DNA of 5,599 bases, taken from Actinomycetes bacterium (GTDB taxonomy: Bacteria; Actinomycetota; Actinomycetes; Mycobacteriales; Mycobacteriaceae). Numbering within the stretch: position 1 is the stretch's first letter; each line of letters opens with the position of its first letter. Shown here in pieces: positions 1-5,391 of the stretch. The notes beneath the pieces were generated by a model. It did no database searches and was not told where the DNA came from. It saw only the letters and a list, made by a program, of their open reading frames with translations. The position numbers and the translations under genes were made by a program. The DNA is taken from the NCBI GenBank assembly GCA_023415515.1, contig JAEZKH010000509.1, forward strand, positions 1 through 5,599, in the 5' to 3' direction.

Positions 1-1055
1 CATTGGGTCTGCTTGGCGCAGGCGCGCTCACCGGCGTCCTCGGCGTGGTGGTGGCACGAGCGCGCTCGTCGGTTGCCGGGGACCGCGACGCGTTCGCATT
101 GCCGAAGGTCGGCGTCGCCGCGCCGCCGGTCCCCCCGACGGTGCAGCCCACCGGGGTTGCGCTGCCGTCGTTCATCACCGCCAACGACGATTTCTACCGG
201 ATCGACACGGCGTTGACCGTTCCGCAGCTCAGCCGCGCCGACTGGCAGTTGACGATTCACGGCATGGTGGACCGCGAGATCACCTACCGGTTCGAGGATT
301 TGGCGCGCTTCGAGGCGATCGAGAAAGTCGTTACCTTGGCATGTGTCTCCAATCCCGTTGGTGGAGACCTCATCTCGAACGCCAGCTGGACGGGGTACCG
401 GGTGCGCGATCTGCTTGCCGACGCCGGTGTCCACGCCGATGCCGACATGGCGTTGTCCTCGTCGAATGACGGGTTCACGGCAGGCACCCCGGTGGAGGCG
501 TTGACCGACGGTCGTGACGCGCTGCTCGCCGTCGGGATGAACGGCCAGCCGCTGCCGACCGAGCACGGTTACCCGGCGCGCCTCGTCGTGCCCGGGCTCT
601 ACGGCTATGTGTCGGCGACGAAATGGGTCGTCGACATCGAACTCACGCGCTTCGACAAGGCCGAGGCGTACTGGACGAAACGCGGCTGGTCGGCGCGCGG
701 GCCGATCAAGACGGAATCGCGCATCGACGTGCCGCGCAGCGGCCAGGTCGTGCCCGCGGGGCCGGTCACGTTCGGCGGCGTCGCCTGGGCACAGAACCGC
801 GGCGTGAAAGCCGTCGAGTTGCGCATCGACGGGCCGGATCAGCCGGGCCGATGGCAGCAGGCTGTGCTCGGCGCGGCCTACTCCAACCAGGCGTGGCGGT
901 TGTGGAGCTTCCCGTGGCAGGCCGAAGGTAGCGGCTCGTACACGATCACCGTGCGCGCCACCGACAACACCGGAGCCGTGCAGACCGAGCAGTGGGCCGA
1001 CCCGGTTCCCGACGGCGCCAGCGGCTGGCACTCCGTCACCTTCTCCGTCGCCTAG
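1..1055 (+). CDS. Molybdopterin-dependent oxidoreductase, sulfite-oxidase fold, membrane-anchored type (5' end missing)
   Basis: Partial gene: the reading frame is open at the left edge and ends at TAG 1053-1055. The TTG at position 3 is very unlikely to be the true start, because this family normally has several N-terminal membrane helices. Residues are counted from position 3. Residues 2-18 are hydrophobic and look like the last anchor helix, or the core of a Tat-like segment whose twin arginines would lie off-window. A Pro-rich linker follows (about 34-56). Residues 57-215 are the Mo-cofactor domain: FITANDDFYRID at 57-68, TLACVSNPVGG at 111-121 with Cys114 as the expected molybdenum ligand, and HGYPARLVVPGLYGYVSATK at 188-207. 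Residues 240-350 form an Ig-like domain of the Mo-co dimerisation type, with a strand pattern ending in WHSVTFSV. The substrate cannot be read from the sequence; sulfite oxidase activity is not implied. The catalytic domain should face outside the cytoplasm. M. tuberculosis Rv0218 is the nearest relative I recall. Confidence 0.88.
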   Translation, partial: LGLLGAGALTGVLGVVVARARSSVAGDRDAFALPKVGVAAPPVPPTVQPTGVALPSFITANDDFYRIDTALTVPQLSRADWQLTIHGMVDREITYRFEDLARFEAIEKVVTLACVSNPVGGDLISNASWTGYRVRDLLADAGVHADADMALSSSNDGFTAGTPVEALTDGRDALLAVGMNGQPLPTEHGYPARLVVPGLYGYVSATKWVVDIELTRFDKAEAYWTKRGWSARGPIKTESRIDVPRSGQVVPAGPVTFGGVAWAQNRGVKAVELRIDGPDQPGRWQQAVLGAAYSNQAWRLWSFPWQAEGSGSYTITVRATDNTGAVQTEQWADPVPDGASGWHSVTFSVA

Positions 1056-1059
1056 CCCC

Positions 1060-1120
1060 GCGACCGACCGTGTCTGCACAGCGACGCGCCGCTGAATCAC
1101 GTGCAAAACCGGTCGCTCGC
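1060..1120. repeat. Intergenic imperfect inverted repeat, 20-bp arms
   Basis: The arms are 1060-1079 and 1101-1120. Comparing the left arm with the reverse complement of the right gives 16 matches in 20, separated by 21 bases (1080-1100), which are themselves GC-rich. The outer part includes ACCG/CGGT and GCGA/TCGC matches, and the inner end matches TGCAC/GTGCA. The element begins 5 bases after the oxidoreductase stop and ends 29 bases before the ligB start. There is no T-run after the right arm, so it is not a classical intrinsic terminator. It could be a mycobacterial U-tract-less terminator, an mRNA-stabilising hairpin, or a copy of a dispersed intergenic palindrome. The pairing is seen; the role is inferred. 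Confidence 0.6.
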
Positions 1121-1149
1121 ATGTCCGACCCTCGTGTCAGGCTGGGTGC

Positions 1150-2721
1150 GTGCAGCTGATCGACGTCGCCACCGCATCGGCAGATGTGGGCGCATCGTCG
1201 GCGCGGCTGGCCAAGACCGCCCGCATCGCCGAGTTGCTCGCCTCGGCGGGCAGCGACGGCGACGCGCGCGTGGTCGCCGTCGTCGTGTCGTGGCTGTCGG
1301 GTGAGCTGCCGCAGCGCCAGATCGGCGTCGGCTGGGCGGCGCTGCGGTCACTTCCCGAACCCGCACGCGAGCCGACGCTCGCAGTCGCCGCCGTCGACGC
1401 CGCGTTCACCGAGATCGGCGCCGTCGCAGGCAAGGGTTCCCAGGCGCGCAGGGCCGAGTTGGTCACCGCGCTGTTCAGCACTGCCACCGCCGTGGAGCAG
1501 ACCTTCCTGCGCCGTCTGCTCGGCGGCGAACTGCGCCAGGGCGCACTGGCGGGCGTGATGGCCGACGCGGTCGCCAAGGCGGCCGGGCTGCCCCTCCCCG
1601 CCGTCCGGAGAGCGGCGATGCTCGGCGGCGATCTGCCCGCCGTGGCAGCCGCCGCGCTGACCGGCGGTGCGGCCGCGCTGTCGGAGTTCACGCTGCGGGT
1701 CGGACGGCCCGTCGGCCCGATGCTCGCGCAGACGGCGAATGGGGTGAGCGAAGCCCTCGACAGACTCGGCGGCGAGGCGGTGTTCGAAGCCAAGCTCGAC
1801 GGTGCCCGGGTGCAGATCCACCGCGCGGGCGGCGACGTGTCGATCTACACCCGCAGCCTCGACGACGTCACCGCCCGATTGCCGGAAGTGGTCGAGGCGA
1901 CCCTCGCGCTGCCGGTGGAGGACCTGATCGCCGACGGCGAGGCGATCGCGCTGCGTGCCGACGGGCGGCCGCACCGTTTTCAGGTCACCGCATCGCGGTT
2001 CGGCCGCGGCGGCGGGCGCGGCGGCAGGGACAGAACACTGGACATCGCCGCCGCGAGGGACGCGCAGCCGCTCTCGGTGTTCTTCTTCGACGTCCTGCAC
2101 CTCGACGGCGTCGACCTGCTCGACGAACCCACCCGCGACCGGTTGGCGGCCTTGGACGCCATCGTGCCGCCCGACCAGCGCGTCGATCGGCGCAGGACAT
2201 CCGACGTCGACGAGGCCGGCCGGTTCCTCGACACGACACTCGCCGCGGGCCATGAAGGCGTGATGGCGAAATCGCCTGTCGCCCCCTACGAGGCGGGCAG
2301 GCGTGGTGCGGGCTGGCTGAAGGTGAAACCGGTGCACACGCTCGACCTCGTCGTCCTCGCCGTCGAATGGGGCTCCGGGCGGCGCACCGGAAAGCTGTCC
2401 AACATCCACCTCGGTGCGCGCGACCCCGCGACCGGTGGTTTCGTCATGCTGGGCAAGACGTTCAAGGGCATGACCGACGCGATGCTGGACTGGCAGACCG
2501 ATCGGTTCACCGAGCTGGCCGACGGACCCACCGACGGCTGGGTGGTCAAGGTACGACCCGAGCAGGTGGTGGAGATCGCATTCGACGGTGTGCAGACGTC
2601 GTCCCGGTATCCCGGCGGAATGGCACTCCGGTTCGCCCGGGTGCTGCGCTACCGCGACGACAAGGGCCCTGCGGAGGCCGACACCATCGAGACCGTCCGG
2701 CAGTTCTACGAGCGTCGATAA
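1150..2721 (+). CDS. ligB: ATP-dependent DNA ligase LigB
   Basis: Seals nicks in duplex DNA using ATP, through a ligase-AMP intermediate. The 523-residue product has the standard three parts: an N-terminal DNA-binding domain (about 1-185), a nucleotidyltransferase domain (about 205-395) and an OB-fold domain (about 410-515). Visible motifs are motif I KLDGAR 215-220 with Lys215 as the adenylated lysine, motif Ia around YTRS 233-236, motif III ADGEAI 261-266, motif IIIa VFFFDVL 310-316, motif IV EGVMAK 369-374, motif V WLKVKP 389-394, and the OB-fold motif VI region RFARVLRYRDDK 494-505. All key residues are present. The GTG start was chosen because the product then aligns from its first residue with M. 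tuberculosis LigB (Rv3062, about 507 residues, from memory); a weak AGG lies 8 bases upstream. A Gly/Arg-rich stretch at 286-296 appears to be an insertion and explains part of the extra length. In mycobacteria the essential replicative ligase is NAD-dependent LigA, so LigB is expected to be an accessory repair enzyme. No promoter is evident in the short gap upstream. Confidence 0.95.
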   Translation: MQLIDVATASADVGASSARLAKTARIAELLASAGSDGDARVVAVVVSWLSGELPQRQIGVGWAALRSLPEPAREPTLAVAAVDAAFTEIGAVAGKGSQARRAELVTALFSTATAVEQTFLRRLLGGELRQGALAGVMADAVAKAAGLPLPAVRRAAMLGGDLPAVAAAALTGGAAALSEFTLRVGRPVGPMLAQTANGVSEALDRLGGEAVFEAKLDGARVQIHRAGGDVSIYTRSLDDVTARLPEVVEATLALPVEDLIADGEAIALRADGRPHRFQVTASRFGRGGGRGGRDRTLDIAAARDAQPLSVFFFDVLHLDGVDLLDEPTRDRLAALDAIVPPDQRVDRRRTSDVDEAGRFLDTTLAAGHEGVMAKSPVAPYEAGRRGAGWLKVKPVHTLDLVVLAVEWGSGRRTGKLSNIHLGARDPATGGFVMLGKTFKGMTDAMLDWQTDRFTELADGPTDGWVVKVRPEQVVEIAFDGVQTSSRYPGGMALRFARVLRYRDDKGPAEADTIETVRQFYERR

Positions 2722-2730
2722 CAATAATTT

Positions 2731-2744
2731 CGGCGCGTTCGCCG
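2731..2744 (+). terminator. Small stem-loop after ligB, possible weak terminator
   Basis: CGGCG (2731-2735) and CGCCG (2740-2744) form a perfect 5-bp GC stem with a 4-base loop, CGTT. It begins 9 bases after the ligB stop codon and is followed by CAATCCTTTAT, which is only weakly T-rich. The stem is short, so termination would be incomplete at best and read-through into cstA remains possible. The pairing is seen; the function is inferred. Confidence 0.3.
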
Positions 2745-2790
2745 CAATCCTTTATGCCGGCGCACAGCCTTTGGAAGGATCCAAGAGCAC

Positions 2791-2806
2791 TCACACTCCG
2801 CTGTGA
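2791..2806. promoter_or_regulatory. Inverted repeat TCACA-N6-TGTGA just upstream of the cstA ribosome binding site
   Basis: TCACA at 2791-2795 and TGTGA at 2802-2806 are exact reverse complements separated by CTCCGC. The right arm ends two bases before the GAGGGG Shine-Dalgarno sequence of cstA. It may be an operator or a small 5'-leader hairpin affecting ribosome access. The half-sites are in the opposite (everted) order to the classical cAMP-receptor-protein site TGTGA-N6-TCACA, so this is not called a CRP site. Confidence 0.25.
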
Positions 2807-2808
2807 TC

Positions 2809-2814
2809 GAGGGG
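2809..2814 (+). promoter_or_regulatory. Ribosome binding site of cstA
   Basis: GAGGGG lies 7 bases before the GTG at 2822 and fixes that GTG as the start of cstA. Another GTG at 2803 is in a different frame and lacks such a site. Confidence 0.75.
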
Positions 2815-2821
2815 ACACACC

Positions 2822-5113
2822 GTGGCTTCAGCCAGCGCACCGTCGACGGATCGTTTCGAGGAGACCGACGGCGACATCACCTACATCCGCACCGATCGGG
2901 ATCTGCCGCCGGTGGCCATCATCGACCGGTCGCCGATCACCACGCGCCACAAGATCGTCTTCGGGATCATCGCGATCGTCGGGGCGGTGGCATGGGCGGT
3001 CATCGCCTTCTTCCGCGGCGAAACGGTGAACGCGGTGTGGTTCGTCATCGCCGCGATCTGCACCTATGTCATCGGGTTCCGGTTCTACGCCCGGCTGATC
3101 GAAATGAAGATCGTCAAGCCGCGCGACGACGACGCAACTCCTGCAGAGCTTTACGAGAACGCCACCGACTACATGCCGACCGACCGCCGGGTTCTGTTCG
3201 GCCACCACTTCGCGGCTATCGCCGGGGCAGGTCCACTGGTGGGACCGGTTTTGGCCATGCAGATGGGGTTCCTGCCTGGCACCATCTGGATCATCATCGG
3301 CGCCGTCGTCGCCGGGTGCGTTCAGGACTATCTGGTGCTGGCCATCTCGACCCGCCGACGCGGCCGCTCGCTGGGCCAGATGGCCCGCGACGAACTCGGC
3401 ACGATCGGCGGCGTCGCCGCCATCGTCGGCGTGCTCGTCATCATGGTGATATTGCTCGCCGTGCTGGCGCTCGTCGTCGTCGGTGCACTCGCCGAGAGCC
3501 CTTGGGGCGTCTTCTCGATCGCGATGACGATCCCTATCGCCATCTTCATGGGGTTGTATCTGCGGTTCCTCCGACCCGGCCGGGTCTCGGAGGTGTCGCT
3601 CATCGGCGTCGCACTGCTGCTGCTCGCGGTGATCTCCGGCGGCTGGGTGGCCGAAACATCCTGGGGCGCTGACTGGTTCACGCTGTCGAAGGTGACCCTG
3701 TCGTGGTGCATCATCATCTACGGCTTCGCGGCGTCGGTGCTGCCGGTGTGGCTGCTGTTGGCCCCCCGCGACTACCTGTCGACGTTCATGAAGGTCGGCA
3801 CCATCGCGCTGCTCGCGATCGGCATTTTGCTCGCGCGGCCGGTCATGGAGGCTCCCGCGATCTCGCAGTTCGCCAGCAAGGGCACCGGTCCGGTGTTCGC
3901 CGGATCGCTGTTCCCGTTCCTGTTCATCACGATCGCCTGCGGGGCGCTGTCCGGCTTTCACGCATTGATCTCCTCAGGCACCACGCCGAAACTGCTGGAG
4001 AAGGAAAGCCAGATGAGGTTGATCGGCTACGGCGGCATGCTGACCGAGTCGTTCGTCGGCATCATGGCGCTCATCACCGCCGCGATAATCAACCAGCATC
4101 TGTACTTCGCGATGAACGCGCCCGCAGCACAAACCGGGACGACAGCGGCCACTGCGGCCGAATACGTCAACGGACTCGGGCTGTCCGGGGCGCCGATCAC
4201 ACCCGAGCAACTCACACAGGCGGCCGAGGATGTCGGCGAACAGTCGATCGTGTCGCGCACCGGCGGCGCCCCCACTTTGGCGATCGGTATGGCCGAGGTA
4301 CTTCACCAGGTTTTCGGCGGAACTGCGTTGAAAGCGTTCTGGTATCACTTCGCGATCATGTTTGAGGCGTTGTTCATCCTGACCACCGTCGACGCGGGCA
4401 CCCGGGTCGCCCGGTTCATGCTGTCGGACGGGTTGAGCAATCTCGGCGGACCATTGCGGAAGCTGAAGGACCCGAGTTGGCGTGTCGGCGCGTGGGCCTG
4501 CAGCGTCGTCGTCGTAGCCGCGTGGGGCGGCATCCTGCTGATGGGTGTCACCGATCCGCTCGGCGGCATCAACACGCTTTTCCCGTTGTTCGGCATTGCA
4601 AATCAGCTGCTGGCCGCCATCGCCCTGACTGTCGTCACTGTCGTGGTGATCAAACGCGGACTGCTGAATTGGGCTTGGATACCGGCACTTCCGTTGTTCT
4701 GGGACCTCATCGTGACGATGACCGCATCCTGGCAGAAGATCTTCTCCGCCGACCCCAAGCTCGGTTACTGGAAGCAGCACAGCCTCTGCAAGGCAGCACA
4801 GGACGCCGGCGAACTCTGTCTCACCGCCAAGACGCCCGCCGACGTCGACAAGATCGTGCGCAACACATTCATCCAGGGTTCGCTGTCGATCATGTTCGCT
4901 GTGCTGGTGCTCATCGTGTTCGTTGCGGGCGTGATCGTCGCGGTGCGGGCGATCCGTGGCCAGGGCAGCCCGCTGACCGAGGACGAGCCGGTGCCGTCGC
5001 GGATATTCGCTCCATCCGGGCTCATCCCTACGAAAGCGGAACGGGAGGTGGCAAAGCAATGGGAAGCGCTACCGGCGTCATCCGCCAAATCGGTTGGTAC
5101 TGCGCCACATTGA
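2822..5113 (+). CDS. cstA: CstA-family carbon starvation / pyruvate-type membrane transporter
   Basis: Integral membrane transporter of the CstA family. E. coli CstA and its relative BtsT import pyruvate, and CstA proteins elsewhere have been linked to peptide uptake; the substrate here cannot be read from sequence. The product has 763 residues, near the length I recall for M. tuberculosis Rv3063 and somewhat longer than E. coli CstA (about 700). A hydrophilic N-terminus of about 44 residues precedes about 16 hydrophobic segments, including 46-64, 70-88, 153-175, 197-223, 229-249, 257-275, 288-312, 324-340, 359-386, 400-424, 505-525, 554-575, 585-612 and 682-710. Conserved-looking blocks are GHHFAAIAGAGPLVGPV at 127-143, GALSGFHALISSGTTPK at 374-390, FEALFILTTVDAGTRVARF at 514-532, and NTLFPLFGIANQLLAAIAL at 584-602. 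Two loop cysteines, Cys656 and Cys666, could form a disulfide if the loop is outside. The last 50 residues are hydrophilic. The GTG start is supported by GAGGGG 7 bases upstream. The 3' end overlaps the YbdD-like gene by 55 bases. In enteric bacteria cstA responds to carbon starvation; no clear CRP site is seen here. Confidence 0.95.
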   Translation: MASASAPSTDRFEETDGDITYIRTDRDLPPVAIIDRSPITTRHKIVFGIIAIVGAVAWAVIAFFRGETVNAVWFVIAAICTYVIGFRFYARLIEMKIVKPRDDDATPAELYENATDYMPTDRRVLFGHHFAAIAGAGPLVGPVLAMQMGFLPGTIWIIIGAVVAGCVQDYLVLAISTRRRGRSLGQMARDELGTIGGVAAIVGVLVIMVILLAVLALVVVGALAESPWGVFSIAMTIPIAIFMGLYLRFLRPGRVSEVSLIGVALLLLAVISGGWVAETSWGADWFTLSKVTLSWCIIIYGFAASVLPVWLLLAPRDYLSTFMKVGTIALLAIGILLARPVMEAPAISQFASKGTGPVFAGSLFPFLFITIACGALSGFHALISSGTTPKLLEKESQMRLIGYGGMLTESFVGIMALITAAIINQHLYFAMNAPAAQTGTTAATAAEYVNGLGLSGAPITPEQLTQAAEDVGEQSIVSRTGGAPTLAIGMAEVLHQVFGGTALKAFWYHFAIMFEALFILTTVDAGTRVARFMLSDGLSNLGGPLRKLKDPSWRVGAWACSVVVVAAWGGILLMGVTDPLGGINTLFPLFGIANQLLAAIALTVVTVVVIKRGLLNWAWIPALPLFWDLIVTMTASWQKIFSADPKLGYWKQHSLCKAAQDAGELCLTAKTPADVDKIVRNTFIQGSLSIMFAVLVLIVFVAGVIVAVRAIRGQGSPLTEDEPVPSRIFAPSGLIPTKAEREVAKQWEALPASSAKSVGTAPH
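5043..5049 (+). promoter_or_regulatory. Ribosome binding site of the YbdD-like gene, inside cstA
   Basis: GGGAGGT lies within the cstA coding sequence, 9 bases before ATG 5059. It is close to the ideal anti-Shine-Dalgarno complement and supports the start at 5059 over the later in-frame ATG at 5113. Confidence 0.65.
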
Positions 5114-5250
5114 TGGGAGACAACCACTATCGGCGCTACGTCGAGCACTGCGGGCGCGCGCATCCGGGAGAACCGGTGATGTCCGAGCGCGAGTATTGGC
5201 GGATGCGCCATGACGCCACCGAGAGGAATCCGCAGTCGCGCTGCTGCTGA
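5059..5250 (+). CDS. YbdD/YjiX-family small protein, CstA partner
   Basis: A 63-residue protein starting at ATG 5059 and ending at TGA 5248-5250. It matches the short YbdD/YjiX (DUF466) family, encoded directly after CstA-type transporters: an amphipathic N-terminus (VIRQIGWYCATLMGD, 7-21), the core YRRYVEHCGRAHPGEPVMSE (24-43), EYWRMRHD (45-52), and the typical terminal RCC (61-63). E. coli YbdD is 65 residues, so the length fits. In E. coli the partner is required for pyruvate transport by CstA; the same role is inferred here. The first 55 bases overlap the end of cstA in a different frame, and the start has a strong ribosome binding site at 5043-5049, suggesting translational coupling. A second in-frame ATG (5113-5115) shares its A with the cstA TGA stop, but starting there would remove the conserved N-terminal helix. 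Cysteines are at 15, 31, 62 and 63. Confidence 0.9.
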   Translation: MGSATGVIRQIGWYCATLMGDNHYRRYVEHCGRAHPGEPVMSEREYWRMRHDATERNPQSRCC

Positions 5251-5266
5251 GGCCCTCTCGTTTCTC

Positions 5267-5292
5267 GCCGGCGCCGTCGGCGGCACCGTCGG
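5267..5292. repeat. GC-rich dyads and short direct repeat after the YbdD-like gene
   Basis: Several short overlapping pairings occur here: GCCG 5273-5276 with CGGC 5281-5284 around a TCGG loop, and CGCC 5272-5275 with GGCG 5279-5282. CCGTCGG occurs directly at 5274-5280 and 5286-5292. No T-run follows. This may act as a weak U-tract-less terminator for the cstA operon, but such pairings arise easily at this GC content. Confidence 0.2.
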
Positions 5293-5343
5293 GTGTACAG
5301 CGGATTGATATCGGCTCCCAAGCTCGCTCTTAACCGGCGTTCC

Positions 5344-5349
5344 TACTGT
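5344..5349 (+). promoter_or_regulatory. Possible -10 element (TACTGT) for the secreted Pro/Gly-rich protein
   Basis: TACTGT fits the mycobacterial TANNNT -10 pattern and would start transcription near 5356, giving a leader of about 36 bases. No matching -35 is visible at 17 bases; TTGATA at 5305-5310 is too far upstream to pair with it. The neighbouring 5301-5345 segment is less GC-rich than its surroundings, as expected for a promoter. Inference only. Confidence 0.3.
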
Positions 5350-5354
5350 CGAAC

Positions 5355-5390
5355 TCGGGTTGGGGCGACGATCGAGGGGAAAAAACCCGG
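5355..5390 (+). promoter_or_regulatory. Inverted repeat enclosing the ribosome binding site of the edge gene
   Basis: CGGGTT 5356-5361 is the exact reverse complement of AACCCG 5384-5389, and T5355/G5390 can add a wobble pair. The 22-base loop contains GAGGGG (5374-5379), the likely ribosome binding site, 12 bases before ATG 5392. Pairing would shorten the effective distance between that site and the start codon, which is longer than usual. Structure is seen; any effect on translation is inferred. Confidence 0.25.
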
Positions 5391-5391
5391 T

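Noticed and set aside
3..5. TTG at position 3 as the oxidoreductase start
   Set aside because: It lies at the window edge inside a hydrophobic segment. The family has more N-terminal membrane sequence, so the gene almost certainly begins upstream.
1348..2724. 458-codon open frame on the minus strand across ligB
   Set aside because: It mirrors the sense gene, as is common where third codon positions are G/C. The translation has no recognisable domain and the sense frame contains every ligase motif.
2719..2730. TAATTT (2725-2730) as a -10 element for cstA
   Set aside because: It fits TANNNT, but it has no supporting -35 and would place a small stem-loop at the transcript start. AT-richness alone is too weak to call a promoter.
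2791..2806. CRP (cAMP receptor protein) site before cstA
   Set aside because: The half-sites are in the reverse order of the CRP consensus, and the position next to the Shine-Dalgarno sequence is unusual for an activator site.
2803..3672. Plus-strand open frame starting at GTG 2803
   Set aside because: It is Arg/His-rich and out of frame with cstA, and it lacks its own ribosome binding site. GAGGGG at 2809 lies inside it and serves the GTG at 2822.
2828..5059. Two long minus-strand open frames (2828-3961 and 3974-5059) covering nearly all of cstA
   Set aside because: They are the antisense of transmembrane codons, giving products rich in His, Asp, Arg and Gln with no domain. They are shadows of cstA.
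4477..5250. 257-codon open frame ending at the YbdD-like stop
   Set aside because: Only the last 63 codons, from ATG 5059, resemble a known family. The upstream part is an Arg-rich shadow of cstA.
2805..5380. Identical 11-mer GATCGAGGGGA before cstA (2805-2815) and before the edge gene (5370-5380)
   Set aside because: It consists largely of a Shine-Dalgarno sequence with a common flank, so coincidence is the simpler explanation.
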